Positions 26,383 through 36,994 of a stretch of DNA of 64,000 bases are shown one piece after another. Under the pieces are notes generated by a model. The model was given only the letters and a program-made list of their open reading frames with translations. It did not search any database and had not been told where the DNA came from. How positions within the stretch are numbered: the first letter of the stretch is position 1; the number at the start of each line of letters is the position of its first letter. The DNA is from Oceaniglobus trochenteri. Lineage in GTDB: Bacteria; Pseudomonadota; Alphaproteobacteria; Rhodobacterales; Rhodobacteraceae. A program made the translations under genes and the position numbers. The DNA is taken from contig NZ_JACNMM010000008.1 in the NCBI RefSeq assembly GCF_020529025.1, positions 186,001-250,000 of the forward strand, in the 5' to 3' direction.

Positions 26383-27468
26383 GTGCTGTACTGGCTCACC
26401 GAGTTTTCTGATGGCGGCGACGTCTTCAACCTGTTCCGCTACATCACCTTCCGGGCCGGTGCGGCATTCTTCACGGCGCTGATCTTCGGCTTCATCTTCG
26501 GGCGTCCGCTGATCGACCTGCTGCGCCGCCGTCAGCGCCATGGCCAGCCGATCCGCGACGACGGCCCCGCCAGCCACATCGAGACCAAGGCCGGCACCCC
26601 CACCATGGGCGGCCTTCTGATCCTGTCGGCGCTGGTGGTTTCGACGCTGCTTTGGGCCCGGCTGGACAACCCCTATGTCTGGATGGTGCTGCTGGTGACG
26701 GCGGGCTTCGGGCTGATCGGGTTCGCCGATGACTATGCCAAGGTGACCAAGAATACCCATGCGGGCCTCTCGGGGCGCGTGCGCCTGCTGATCGGCTTCA
26801 CCATCGCCGCCGCCGCCGCCATCTGGGCCTCGTGGTTTCATCCGCCCGAACTCAGCTACAACCTGGCCTTTCCGATCTTCAAGAACGTGCTGCTGCACCT
26901 TGGCTGGTTCTTCGTGCCCTTCGCGATGTTCGTCATCGTCGGCGCGGCCAACGCCGTGAACCTGACCGACGGGCTGGACGGTCTGGCCATCATGCCGGTG
27001 ATGATCGCGGCCGGCACCCTGGGCGTGATCGCCTATGCCGTCGGGCGGGTGGATTTCACCGACTACCTCGAGGTGCACTACGTGCCCGGCACCGGCGAGC
27101 TTCTGATCTTCACCGCCGGGCTGATCGGCGGGGGGCTTGGCTTTCTGTGGTACAACGCGCCTCCGGCGGCGGTCTTCATGGGCGATACCGGTTCTCTGGC
27201 CCTGGGCGGTGCGCTGGGGGCCATCGCCGTGGCCATCAAGCACGAACTGGTGCTGGGCATCGTCGGCGGGCTTTTCGTGGTCGAGGCGCTTTCGGTCATC
27301 ATCCAGGTGCTGTACTTCAAGCGCACGGGGCGCCGTGTCTTCCTGATGGCACCGATCCACCACCATTTCGAAAAGCGCGGCTGGGCCGAACCCCAGATCG
27401 TGATCCGCTTCTGGATCATCTCGCTGATCCTGGCGCTGATCGGGCTGGCGACGCTGAAGCTGCGCTAG
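26383..27468 (+). CDS. mraY: Phospho-MurNAc-pentapeptide transferase MraY
   Basis: A 361-residue polytopic membrane enzyme that makes lipid I from UDP-MurNAc-pentapeptide and undecaprenyl phosphate. Signatures are [24 protein letters not shown] with the DDY magnesium site, [13 protein letters not shown], and [12 protein letters not shown], with [11 protein letters not shown] near the C-terminus. About ten hydrophobic segments are visible. The GTG start follows the murF TAA without a gap, behind AAAGGGGGA. A hairpin lies about 35 bp after the stop. Confidence 0.96.
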   Translation: MLYWLTEFSDGGDVFNLFRYITFRAGAAFFTALIFGFIFGRPLIDLLRRRQRHGQPIRDDGPASHIETKAGTPTMGGLLILSALVVSTLLWARLDNPYVWMVLLVTAGFGLIGFADDYAKVTKNTHAGLSGRVRLLIGFTIAAAAAIWASWFHPPELSYNLAFPIFKNVLLHLGWFFVPFAMFVIVGAANAVNLTDGLDGLAIMPVMIAAGTLGVIAYAVGRVDFTDYLEVHYVPGTGELLIFTAGLIGGGLGFLWYNAPPAAVFMGDTGSLALGGALGAIAVAIKHELVLGIVGGLFVVEALSVIIQVLYFKRTGRRVFLMAPIHHHFEKRGWAEPQIVIRFWIISLILALIGLATLKLR

Positions 27469-27502
27469 CCGCGATGACGGGGCGTCGTTCGGATGGCGCG
27501 CC

Positions 27503-27556
27503 TGTGGGGGTTTCACACCCCCACACCCCCGTGGGATATTTGTAGACCAAAGATGA
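27503..27556. repeat. Rhodobacteraceae-type intergenic element, variant 1 (hairpin + GGGATATTT)
   Basis: GTGGGGG (27504-27510) and CCCCCAC (27518-27524) form a hairpin. It is followed by GTGGGATATTTGTAGACCAAAGATGA, which shares GGGATATTT and ACCAAAGATG with the element after murD. It may act as a partial terminator or processing site between mraY and murD. Confidence 0.5.
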
Positions 27557-27620
27557 GGGCCGATTCGGCTGCCTTTCGCCCGGGGCGATGGGCCGCAACG
27601 GCGTTGGAGGCGAAACAGGC

Positions 27621-29018
27621 ATGATACCGGTAAGAGGATACGAGGGTGCGCGGGTCGCCGTTCTGGGGCTGGGCCGGTCGGGCCTTGCCACCGCGCGGGC
27701 GCTGGAGGCCGGCGGAGCGCAGGCGCTGTGCTGGGACGACAGCCCCGAGAGCCGCGAGAATGCCCAGGCGGCGGGGCTGATGCTGCACGATCTGTCCCGT
27801 TCCGATGCCTGGGATGACGTGGCCGCGCTGATCGTGTCGCCCGGCATTCCTCATCTCTACCCCGAGCCAAACCGGCTGATCGCGCGGGCGATGGAGGCGG
27901 GGGTGCCGGTGGACAACGATATCGGGCTGTTCTTCCGCAGCCTCGCCCTGGGCGAGTGGGACCAGCATGACAGCCCGCCCCGCGTGGTGGCCGTGACCGG
28001 CAGCAACGGCAAATCCACCACCTCGGCCCTGATCCACCACATCCTGACCGAGGCGGGCAAGCCCAGCCAACTGGCCGGGAACATCGGGCGCGGCGTGCTG
28101 GACATCGACCCGCCGGGCAACGGGGCGGTGGTGGTTCTGGAACTGTCCAGCTATCAGACCGACCTGGCCCGCGCCCTGACCCCGGACATCGCCGTCTTCA
28201 CCAACCTGTCGCCCGACCACCTGGACCGCCACGGCGGCATGGGCGGATATTTCGCGGCCAAGCGGCGGCTGTTCGCCGAGGGCGGGCCGGACCGCGCCGT
28301 GATTGGCGTGGACGAGCCCGAGGGCGTCTATCTGGCCAACCAGCTTGTCGAACATGCGGCTGACGACCGGCTGATCCGCATCTCGGTCGAGCGCAAGTTG
28401 ACCGGCCCCGGCTGGATGGTGCAGGCGCGCAAGGGGCAGCTTTCGGAATGGCGCAAGGGGCGGCAGGTGGCCAGCATCGATCTGCGCGGCGTTCCTGGCC
28501 TGCCGGGCACCCACAACCACCAGAACGCCTGCGCCGCCTATGCGGTGGCGCGCACCCTGGGCGTTGCGCCGCGGGTGATCGAATCCGCTCTGCACAGCTT
28601 TGGCGGTTTGCCGCACCGCAGCCAGCTTGTGGGTGAAAAGGGGGGCGTGCGTTTTGTCAACGACAGCAAGGCAACCAATACCGACAGTGCCGAAAAGGCG
28701 CTGCTGGCCTTCAGGTCGATCCGCTGGATTGCCGGGGGGCTGGGCAAGGATGGCGGCATCGCCGCCCTGGCGCCGCACCTAGGCGAGGTGAAGAAGGCCT
28801 ATCTGATCGGCCACTCGGCCCGGGATTTCGCCTTGCAACTGGGCGAGACCCCGCATGAGATTTGCGAAACCATGGCCGAAGCGGTGCGCCGCGCCGCCGA
28901 AGAGGCCGAGGCGGGCGATACGGTGCTTTTGGCGCCGGCAGCCGCCAGTTTCGACCAGTATCCGAACTTCGAGAAGCGCGGAGAGGATTTCGTCGCCCAG
29001 GTCGCGCGCCTTCTCTGA
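27621..29018 (+). CDS. murD: UDP-MurNAc-L-alanine:D-glutamate ligase MurD
   Basis: A 465-residue Mur ligase that adds D-Glu to UDP-MurNAc-L-Ala. It has an N-terminal Rossmann segment [18 protein letters not shown], the ATP loop [34 protein letters not shown] and [15 protein letters not shown]. The ATG at 27621 is favoured by GGAGG about 10 nt upstream and by matching the family N-terminus; an in-frame ATG at 27588 would add 11 residues. It follows a 150-bp gap after mraY and ends just before another intergenic element. Confidence 0.95.
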   Translation: MIPVRGYEGARVAVLGLGRSGLATARALEAGGAQALCWDDSPESRENAQAAGLMLHDLSRSDAWDDVAALIVSPGIPHLYPEPNRLIARAMEAGVPVDNDIGLFFRSLALGEWDQHDSPPRVVAVTGSNGKSTTSALIHHILTEAGKPSQLAGNIGRGVLDIDPPGNGAVVVLELSSYQTDLARALTPDIAVFTNLSPDHLDRHGGMGGYFAAKRRLFAEGGPDRAVIGVDEPEGVYLANQLVEHAADDRLIRISVERKLTGPGWMVQARKGQLSEWRKGRQVASIDLRGVPGLPGTHNHQNACAAYAVARTLGVAPRVIESALHSFGGLPHRSQLVGEKGGVRFVNDSKATNTDSAEKALLAFRSIRWIAGGLGKDGGIAALAPHLGEVKKAYLIGHSARDFALQLGETPHEICETMAEAVRRAAEEAEAGDTVLLAPAAASFDQYPNFEKRGEDFVAQVARLL

Positions 29019-29045
29019 GCGTCGCGCCGGACGGTGCTGTCGGAT

Positions 29046-29079
29046 GCCTCCGGCGGGGATATTTCAGGACCAAAGATGG
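29046..29079. repeat. Rhodobacteraceae-type intergenic element, variant 2
   Basis: GCCTCCGGCGGGGATATTTC followed by AGGACCAAAGATGG. The GCCTCCGGCGGG part folds as a small hairpin (CCTCCGG / CCGGCGGG register). The tail matches the variant after mraY. It lies between convergent murD and the flavoprotein gene. Confidence 0.55.
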
Positions 29080-29123
29080 TGGGGCGGTTCAAGGAATTGT
29101 GCCGACGGCACCGGCGCGGGGCG

Positions 29124-30320
29124 TCAGCCGCCCTGCGCCGCGATCGCGGTTCCCGCGGCCCAGCCCGATGACCAGGCCCACTGGAAATTGTAGCCCCCCA
29201 GCCAGCCGGTGACATCCACCGCCTCGCCTATGGCGTAAAGGCCGGGCAGGGCGCGTGCGGCCATGGTGCGACTGTCGAGCCCGGCGGTGTCGATCCCGCC
29301 GAGGGTGACTTCGGCGGTGCGATAGCCTTCGGTGCCGGCGGGGCGCAGCCTCCAGTCGGTCAGCCGCGCCGCGAGGTCGCGCAGGCGGTCGTCGGAGCAA
29401 TCGGCCAGGTTGCCCGAGAGGTCATGCAGGGCGGCAAGATGGGTCACGAGGCGGCCGGGCAGCAGGTCGGAGAGGTGGGTGGTCAGCGCGCGCCGACCGG
29501 TTTCGGCCCGACGTTGGCGGAGCAGCGCGAAAAGATCGGCGCCGGGGCTGAGGTTGACGGCAATCTCCTGCCCCTCGCGCCAATAGGACGAGGCCTGGAG
29601 GATCGCCGGACCCGAAAGGCCGCGGTGGGTGAAGAGCATCGCCTCGTCGAAGGTGGCGCTGCCCGAGGTGATGGCGACCGGCGCGGCGACCCCGGCCAGG
29701 GGCCTGAAGCCCACCATCACGTCGTCACCGAAGGTAAAGGGCACCAGGGCCGGGCGGGTTTCGGTAAGGGCAAGGCCGAACTGTTGCGCCAGGGTATAGG
29801 CCAGTCCGGTCGCGCCCATTTTCGGGATGGACTTTCCGCCGGTCGCCAGAACCAGGTTGCGGGCCGTGACGCCTTGGCTTTTGCCATCACGGGTCAGTTC
29901 TGCGGTGAAGCCGCCCCCTGTTTGCGTGACCTGGCCCACCGTGGTCTGCAACCACAACTCGGCCCCCGCGTCCGCCATCTCGGCCAGGAGCATGGCGATG
30001 ATGTCCTTGGCGGAACGGTCGCAGAACAACTGGCCCAGCGTTTTTTCATGCCAGGGGATCGCGTGGCGCGCCATGAGGTCGAGGAAATCCCACTGGGTAT
30101 AGCGCGACAGGGCCGATTTGCAGAAATGCGGGTTGTTCGACAGGAAATTGCCGGGCCCGGCGCCCAGGTTGGTGAAATTGCAGCGCCCGCCGCCGGAAAT
30201 GCGGATCTTCTCGCCGGCGGCCCTGGCGTGATCGACGACCAGGGTGCGCCCGCCCGCATGGGCCGCGCACATCATTCCGGCCGCGCCCGCGCCGAGGATC
30301 AGGGTGTCGTAATCGCTCAT
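29124..30320 (-). CDS. HI0933/YhiN-family FAD-dependent oxidoreductase
   Basis: A 398-residue flavoprotein. The N-terminal dinucleotide loop DTLILGAGAAGMMCAAHAG binds FAD. The family-specific KIRISGGGRCNFTNLG follows, then NLVLATGGKSIPKMGATGLA, and a C-terminal LYAIGEAVDVTGWLGGYN that closes the FAD site. The substrate of this family is not settled; some databases call it aminoacetone oxidase-like. It is on the opposite strand inside the dcw cluster, between murD and ftsW, so it should have its own promoter. Confidence 0.85.
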   Translation of the reverse strand: MSDYDTLILGAGAAGMMCAAHAGGRTLVVDHARAAGEKIRISGGGRCNFTNLGAGPGNFLSNNPHFCKSALSRYTQWDFLDLMARHAIPWHEKTLGQLFCDRSAKDIIAMLLAEMADAGAELWLQTTVGQVTQTGGGFTAELTRDGKSQGVTARNLVLATGGKSIPKMGATGLAYTLAQQFGLALTETRPALVPFTFGDDVMVGFRPLAGVAAPVAITSGSATFDEAMLFTHRGLSGPAILQASSYWREGQEIAVNLSPGADLFALLRQRRAETGRRALTTHLSDLLPGRLVTHLAALHDLSGNLADCSDDRLRDLAARLTDWRLRPAGTEGYRTAEVTLGGIDTAGLDSRTMAARALPGLYAIGEAVDVTGWLGGYNFQWAWSSGWAAGTAIAAQGG

Positions 30321-30478
30321 GCATCCCTGTCACCATGTTGCGGGCGAGGGGGCAAGGGGGCAGGCGCGGCGAAGTGGGGGTGGGCTGCGCAAAACGCTGG
30401 CCAGAAGGGGCGTTTCACGTTAGAATCGCCAACAGACCCGGAAAACGGGCAACACCCGAGGCAGTAGGCAGCACATCC

Positions 30479-31645
30479 ATGACTGAAATGGTTTACGGCA
30501 CGGCTCCCGTGCAGAGCGGAGAACCGATTCTTCCGCGCTGGTGGAACACGATCGACCGCTGGTCGCTGTCCTGTATCCTCTTGCTGTTCGGGATCGGGCT
30601 TCTTCTGGGGCTGGCCTCGTCGCCGCCGCTGGCCGCGCGCAACGGGTTCGAGCCGTTCCATTACGTCAAGCGGCAGGCCGTCTTCGGCGGCGCTGCCCTT
30701 CTGGCCATGTGGATCACCACGCTGATGTCGCCGCAGCTGGTGCGGCGTCTGGCGGTTCTGGGCTTTGCCGCCGCCTTCTTCGCCCTCGTGATGCTGCCCT
30801 TCTTCGGCACCGATTTCGGCAAGGGCGCGGTGCGCTGGTATTCGCTGGGCTTTGCCAGCGTCCAGCCCTCCGAGTTTCTGAAGCCGGGCTTCGTGGTCGT
30901 GGCCGCCTGGATGCTGGCGGCGAGTTACGAGGTGGGAGGACCGCCGGGCAAGACCTTTTCGCTGATCCTCTGTGTGACGGTGGTGTTGTTCCTGGCGATG
31001 CAGCCCGACTTCGGGCAGGCGGCTTTGGTGCTGTTTTCCTGGGGTGTCATGTATTTCGTCGCCGGTGCGCCGATCACCCTGCTGGTGGGGCTGGCGGGGG
31101 GCGTCGTTCTGGCGGGCACCTTTGCCTACAACAATTCGGAGCACGTGGCGCGGCGGATTGACGGTTTCCTGTCGGCCGACGTGGACCCGACGACGCAGCT
31201 TGGCTATGCCACGAACGCCATCCGCGAGGGCGGGTTCCTGGGGGTCGGCGTGGGCGAGGGCGAGGTGAAATGGTCGTTGCCCGATGCGCATACCGATTTC
31301 ATCATCGCGGTTGCGGCCGAGGAATACGGCCTTGTCCTGGTGCTGTGCATCATCGCGCTTTACGCCACCGTCGTCGTGCGCAGCCTGATCCGGCTGATGC
31401 GCGAACGCGATCCCTTCATCCGCCTGGCGGGAACGGGGCTGGCCTGTGCCTTCGGCGTTCAGTCGATGATCAACATGGGGGTTGCCGTGCGCCTGTTGCC
31501 GGCCAAGGGCATGACGCTGCCCTTCGTGTCCTACGGGGGGTCGTCGCTGATCGCCGGGGGAATTGCCGTCGGGATGCTGCTGGCCTTCACGCGCACCCGT
31601 CCGCAGGGCGAGATCGGCGATATCCTGATTTCACGGAGCCGCTGA
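30479..31645 (+). CDS. ftsW: Septal peptidoglycan polymerase FtsW
   Basis: A 388-residue SEDS-family membrane glycosyltransferase that polymerises septal glycan with FtsI. About ten transmembrane segments are visible. The SEDS signatures are GAVRWYSLGFASVQPSEFLK, DFGQAALVL, AHTDFIIAVAAEEYGL and GMTLPFVSYGGSSLIAGG. The start at 30479 is the ATG nearest the first membrane segment. A weak ribosome-binding site means the start is less certain than the identity. Confidence 0.93.
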   Translation: MTEMVYGTAPVQSGEPILPRWWNTIDRWSLSCILLLFGIGLLLGLASSPPLAARNGFEPFHYVKRQAVFGGAALLAMWITTLMSPQLVRRLAVLGFAAAFFALVMLPFFGTDFGKGAVRWYSLGFASVQPSEFLKPGFVVVAAWMLAASYEVGGPPGKTFSLILCVTVVLFLAMQPDFGQAALVLFSWGVMYFVAGAPITLLVGLAGGVVLAGTFAYNNSEHVARRIDGFLSADVDPTTQLGYATNAIREGGFLGVGVGEGEVKWSLPDAHTDFIIAVAAEEYGLVLVLCIIALYATVVVRSLIRLMRERDPFIRLAGTGLACAFGVQSMINMGVAVRLLPAKGMTLPFVSYGGSSLIAGGIAVGMLLAFTRTRPQGEIGDILISRSR

Positions 31646-31693
31646 GGTGGCGCGCGCTCCTCGCTCCTTTCGGTCGCTTGTCGAGGTGGCCAG

Positions 31694-32794
31694 GTGACGG
31701 CGCCTCTCATGGTGATTGCCGCGGGCGGCACGGGCGGGCACATGTTCCCGGCCCAGGCCCTGGCCGAGGCGATGCTGGCGCGGGGCTGGCGCGTCCAGCT
31801 GTCGACCGATGCCCGGGGTGCGCGCTATACCGGCGGCTTTCCCGATGCGGTGGACATCCGGCAGGTGCAATCGGCCACCTTTGCGCGCGGCGGGCTGTTG
31901 GCCAAGCTGGCCGCGCCGTTCCGTATCCTGTCCGGGGGTATGGCAGCGCGCCGTGCCATGCGGGCCGACCGCCCCACCGTGGTGGTGGGGTTTGGCGGTT
32001 ATCCCTCGATCCCGGCGCTGATGGCGGCGGTGATGCTGAAGCTGCCGCGGGTGATCCATGAACAGAACGGCGTGCTGGGCCGGGTGAACCGGCTGTTCGC
32101 GCGCCATGTCGATGCCGTGGCCTGCGGCACCTGGCCGACCGAACTGCCCGGCGGGGTCGAGGGGGTGCATACCGGCAACCCGGTGCGTGGCGCGATCCTT
32201 GAACGCGCCGGAGCGCCCTATGACCCCGAGGGCCGCCTTTCACTTCTGGTGATCGGCGGCAGCCAGGGCGCGCGCATCCTGTCGGACGTGGTGCCGGGCG
32301 CCATCGCCGCGCTGCCCGAGGCCCTGCGCGCGCGGGTGCATGTGACCCAGCAGGCCCGCGCCGAGGATAGAGAGCGCGTCACGCGCTTTTACACCGATCA
32401 CGCCATCGACCACGAGGTGGCGCCGTTCTTTGCCGATGTCCCTGAGCGGATGGCGGCGGCGGCGCTGGTGATCTCGCGCGCCGGGGCCTCGTCGGTGGCC
32501 GATATCAGCGTGATCGGGCGGCCTTCGATCCTGATCCCCTTTGCCGCCGCCACCAACGATCACCAGACCGCCAACGCCCGGGGCCTGGTCGAGGCGGGCG
32601 CGGCGCTCTTGCTGCCCGAGGACGGGGCGAGCGTCGATGCCCTGAACCGCATGATCGCCGAGGTTCTGGGCGACCCGGCCCGCGCCGCCGAGATGGCGCG
32701 CGCCGCCGCCGCCCATGGCCGCCCCGACGCCACCGAGCGTCTTGTCGCGCTGATCGAAACGCTGATACCGCCGGGAACAGTGCCCCATGTTTGA
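31694..32794 (+). CDS. murG: UDP-GlcNAc transferase MurG (lipid II synthesis)
   Basis: A 366-residue GT-B glycosyltransferase that adds GlcNAc to lipid I at the inner face of the cytoplasmic membrane. The acceptor loop is [19 protein letters not shown]. Further signatures are [25 protein letters not shown], and the donor site [19 protein letters not shown]. The GTG start follows GAGG by about 8 nt. The gap to ftsW is about 50 bp. A TTTCGGTCGCTT stretch precedes it, but no terminator is visible. Confidence 0.95.
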   Translation: MTAPLMVIAAGGTGGHMFPAQALAEAMLARGWRVQLSTDARGARYTGGFPDAVDIRQVQSATFARGGLLAKLAAPFRILSGGMAARRAMRADRPTVVVGFGGYPSIPALMAAVMLKLPRVIHEQNGVLGRVNRLFARHVDAVACGTWPTELPGGVEGVHTGNPVRGAILERAGAPYDPEGRLSLLVIGGSQGARILSDVVPGAIAALPEALRARVHVTQQARAEDRERVTRFYTDHAIDHEVAPFFADVPERMAAAALVISRAGASSVADISVIGRPSILIPFAAATNDHQTANARGLVEAGAALLLPEDGASVDALNRMIAEVLGDPARAAEMARAAAAHGRPDATERLVALIETLIPPGTVPHV

Positions 32795-32813
32795 CCTATC
32801 GAAAGAACACGCC

Positions 32814-34211
<1,398 letters not shown>

Positions 34212-34215
34212 CGGC

Positions 34216-34473
34216 GTGGAACTGTCCTTCCTGACCCTGGTTGCGGCCTTCGGGCTGGGGTTCTGGGCGGGGTTCGGGCTGCCGTTTCGGGCGTCGTGGC
34301 TGCTGTCGGCGCTGGTCCTTGTCGCGGGGCTGGCCATCGGGGTGCTGACCCGCATGGGCATCGGCCTGCCCGACGGGGGCGAGCTGTGGTTGACGGTGGC
34401 GCCGGGGGTGCTGTTGTTCGTGATCGGGCAAGGGCTTGGTGCGCTGAAGCGGCGCGAAGGCGGCCCCTTGTGA
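34216..34473 (+). CDS. Small membrane protein between murC and murB
   Basis: 85 residues in three hydrophobic segments: FLTLVAAFGLGFWAGFG, ASWLLSALVLVAGLAIGVLT and LWLTVAPGVLLFVIGQGLGA. It ends in a basic tail (LKRREGGPL). No known domain is recognised. The GTG start is 5 nt after the murC stop. The stop overlaps the GTG of the next gene (GTGA). The tight packing suggests a co-expressed envelope protein, but no function can be assigned. Confidence 0.6.
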   Translation: MELSFLTLVAAFGLGFWAGFGLPFRASWLLSALVLVAGLAIGVLTRMGIGLPDGGELWLTVAPGVLLFVIGQGLGALKRREGGPL

Positions 34474-34745
34474 GCGCGGCACTGATCGCCGCCTGCCTCT
34501 GGGTGCTGGCCGCCGCCCTGACGGCGATGCTGCCGCTTTCGGCGCAATACCTGCCCGGCCTGTCGCTTCTGGTGGCCGCGCCTGTCCTGGCCGGATGGAT
34601 CGGCGCGGTGCATGGCCCCTGGGTTGCCCTCGCAATGCTGGTCGCGGCGGCGTCGATGTTCCGCAAGCCGCTGATCCACCTCGCGCGCCGGGTTGCGGGC
34701 CTGCCCGAAAAGCGCGCGCAAGCAAGCGATGAGGGCCGGTCATGA
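34470..34745 (+). CDS. DUF2484 family membrane protein, first copy
   Basis: 91 residues with three short hydrophobic segments. It has the motif ACLWVLAAALTAMLP at the start and VHGPWVALAMLVAAASMFRKPL, then a basic C-terminus. The same pattern, LWxxxAxxxAxLP ... HGPWxALxVxxxxxSxxRxPL, recurs in the next gene, so the two are tandem paralogues of DUF2484, a family I associate with dcw clusters of Rhodobacteraceae. GTG start overlapping the previous stop. Function unknown. Confidence 0.65.
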   Translation: MSAALIAACLWVLAAALTAMLPLSAQYLPGLSLLVAAPVLAGWIGAVHGPWVALAMLVAAASMFRKPLIHLARRVAGLPEKRAQASDEGRS

Positions 34746-34993
34746 GCGGTTCCCTGATCCTCACCTGTCTCTGGTTCGTCATCGCCAATGTCGGGGCGAT
34801 CCTGCCCAGCCGGCACAGCCATTGGCCGCTGGCCTGGGGTCTGATCGCCACCGGCATTCCGATCCTGGGCTATGTCTGTCTGCAACACGGCCCCTGGATC
34901 GCCCTGCTGGTCATGGCGGGGGGCATGTCGGTTCTGCGCTGGCCGCTGCGCTATCTCGTGGCATGGCTGCGCCGGTGGATGGTCAGGGGCTGA
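34742..34993 (+). CDS. DUF2484 family membrane protein, second copy
   Basis: 83 residues: TCLWFVIANVGAILPSRHSH, then GLIATGIPILGYVCLQ, then HGPWIALLVMAGGMSVLRWP, ending WLRRWMVRG. It shares the CLW, LP, HGPWIAL and S-x-x-R-x-P positions with the preceding gene. It begins with an ATGA overlap and ends about 75 bp before murB. No function is known; membrane location is inferred from hydrophobicity. Confidence 0.7.
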   Translation: MSGSLILTCLWFVIANVGAILPSRHSHWPLAWGLIATGIPILGYVCLQHGPWIALLVMAGGMSVLRWPLRYLVAWLRRWMVRG

Positions 34994-35068
34994 ACATGGC
35001 GCGCCCCTGCCACGTCTTGCCGGGCCGGGCAAATTCACGCTAGAGCACGAAAGAAAACGCGAGCGGAC

Positions 35069-36013
35069 ATGATGAACACCCTTCCCACCCCACGCGGCAC
35101 CCTGACGCCCGACCGTTCCCTGGCCGATCTGACCTGGCTGCGGGTCGGCGGGCCGGCCGACTGGCTGTTCCAGCCGGCGGATGCCGACGACCTGGCCCAG
35201 TTCCTGCGCGATCTCGATCCCGCGGTCGCGGTCTTTCCCATGGGCGTCGGCAGCAACCTGATCGTGCGCGACGGGGGCATTCGCGCCGTCGTCATCCGCC
35301 TTGGGCGCGGGTTCAACGGCATATCAGTCGAGGGCGACACCGTCACCGCCGGCGCTGCGGCGCTTGACGCCCATGTGGCGCGGCGGGCGGCGGACGCCGG
35401 GGTCGATCTGACCTTCCTGCGCACGATTCCGGGGGCCATCGGCGGGGCGGTGCGGATGAACGCGGGCTGCTATGGCTCTTACGTGGCCGATCATTTCGTC
35501 GGGGCCACGGCGGTGACGCGGGCGGGCGAGATCATCACCCTGACGCCCGCCGACATGCGCTTTGCCTATCGCTCCAGCCACCTGCCCGAAGGCGCCGTCC
35601 TGATCGAGGCGCGGTTCACCGGAGCGCCCGGCGACCCCGAGGCCCTGCACGCCCGCATGACCGACCAACTGGCAAAACGCGATGCCACCCAGCCCACCAA
35701 GGACAGGACCGCCGGCAGCACCTTCCGCAACCCGGCCGGGTTCTCCAGCACCGGCAAGGCCGACGATACCCATGACCTGAAGGCATGGAAGGTCATCGAC
35801 GATGCCGGCCTGCGGGGCCACCGGCGGGGCGGGGCGCAGATGTCGCCCAAGCATCCGAACTTCCTGGTCAACGCCGAGGGCGCTACGGCGGCGGAACTGG
35901 AGGGGCTGGGCGAAGAGGTGCGCGAAAAGGTCTTTCAAAACAGCGGAATTCGTCTAGAGTGGGAAATCATGCGTGTCGGTGAACCGATGCCCGTGAAAAA
36001 GCAGGCAGAATAA
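35069..36013 (+). CDS. murB: UDP-N-acetylenolpyruvoylglucosamine reductase MurB
   Basis: A 314-residue FAD enzyme that reduces UDP-GlcNAc-enolpyruvate to UDP-MurNAc with NADPH. FAD-binding elements are [26 protein letters not shown] and [18 protein letters not shown]. The catalytic serine region is TAGSTFRNP, followed by [22 protein letters not shown] precedes two adjacent ATG codons (35069, 35072), and either may be used. The length fits type II-like alphaproteobacterial MurB. Confidence 0.95.
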   Translation: MMNTLPTPRGTLTPDRSLADLTWLRVGGPADWLFQPADADDLAQFLRDLDPAVAVFPMGVGSNLIVRDGGIRAVVIRLGRGFNGISVEGDTVTAGAAALDAHVARRAADAGVDLTFLRTIPGAIGGAVRMNAGCYGSYVADHFVGATAVTRAGEIITLTPADMRFAYRSSHLPEGAVLIEARFTGAPGDPEALHARMTDQLAKRDATQPTKDRTAGSTFRNPAGFSSTGKADDTHDLKAWKVIDDAGLRGHRRGGAQMSPKHPNFLVNAEGATAAELEGLGEEVREKVFQNSGIRLEWEIMRVGEPMPVKKQAE

Positions 36014-36073
36014 ACAGAAAACCGGCCGTCAATGGCCGGACAAGTGGCCGAAAAGGCCATGTGAGGCGATAAG

Positions 36074-36994
36074 TTGGGTATGTCGAGCAGGACAAACCCC
36101 AAGGTTGCGGTATTGATGGGCGGACCCTCGGCCGAGCGCGAGGTGTCGTTGTCGTCGGGGCATGAATGTGCCGCTGCGCTGCGGGGTGAAGGATTCGAGG
36201 TGGTCACGCTGGATGCGGGCCGCGATCTTCCCGCACGGCTGGGCGAAATCAAACCGGATGTGGTGTTCAACGCCCTGCATGGCCGCTGGGGCGAAGACGG
36301 CTGTGTGCAGGGTCTGCTGGAATGGCTGGGCATCCCCTATACCCACTCCGGTGTCCTGGCCTCGGCCCTGGCCATGGACAAGGAGCGCAGCAAGGTTGCC
36401 TTCCGCAAGGCGGGGCTGCCCGTGGTCGGATCGCTTCTGGCCGAGTCAAAGCATGTGCGCGCCAGCCATGTGATGGACCCGCCCTATGTCGTGAAACCCT
36501 ATAACGAGGGGTCGTCCGTCGGCGTCTACCTGGTGCACGAGGCCGCGAACGGCCCGCCGCAACTGGCCCCCGACATGCCCGAATGGGTGATGGTCGAACG
36601 CTTTGCGCCGGGGCGCGAGTTGACCACGACTGTCATGGGCGACCGCCCCCTGACCGTCACCGACATCATTGTCGATGGCTGGTACGATTACGACGCCAAG
36701 TACAAGCCCGGCGGCTCGCGCCATGTGCTGCCCGCCGAGGTGCCGGCCGAGATTCACGCCGCCTGCCTTGACTATGCCCTGCGCGCCCATGATGCGCTGG
36801 GGTGCCGGGGGGTGAGCCGCACCGATTTCCGCTGGGACGAAACCCGCGGTGTCGATGGCCTGATCCTGCTGGAAACCAACACCCAGCCCGGAATGACGCC
36901 CACGTCCCTTGCCCCCGAACAGGCGGCCCATTGCGGCATGTCCTTCGGCAAGTTCTGCGCCTGGCTGGTCGAGGATGCCTCATGCAACAGATGA
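36074..36994 (+). CDS. ddl: D-alanine--D-alanine ligase
   Basis: A 306-residue ATP-grasp enzyme making the D-Ala-D-Ala dipeptide for MurF. Signatures are VAVLMGGPSAEREVSLSSGH at the N-terminus, FNALHGRWGEDG, PYNEGSSVGVYLV, SRTDFRWDE and LETNTQPGMTPTSLAPEQ. The TTG at 36074 is spaced 7 nt from GAGG. The alternative ATG at 36080 is only 2 codons later and closer to the family N-terminus. Its 3' end overlaps ftsQ by 13 nt. Confidence 0.95.
   Translation: MGMSSRTNPKVAVLMGGPSAEREVSLSSGHECAAALRGEGFEVVTLDAGRDLPARLGEIKPDVVFNALHGRWGEDGCVQGLLEWLGIPYTHSGVLASALAMDKERSKVAFRKAGLPVVGSLLAESKHVRASHVMDPPYVVKPYNEGSSVGVYLVHEAANGPPQLAPDMPEWVMVERFAPGRELTTTVMGDRPLTVTDIIVDGWYDYDAKYKPGGSRHVLPAEVPAEIHAACLDYALRAHDALGCRGVSRTDFRWDETRGVDGLILLETNTQPGMTPTSLAPEQAAHCGMSFGKFCAWLVEDASCNR

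Noticed and set aside
24553-27870. 1105-codon minus-strand frame opposite murE-murF-mraY
   Set aside because: It is a mirror of high-GC coding DNA; the plus-strand genes have full family motifs and coupled starts.
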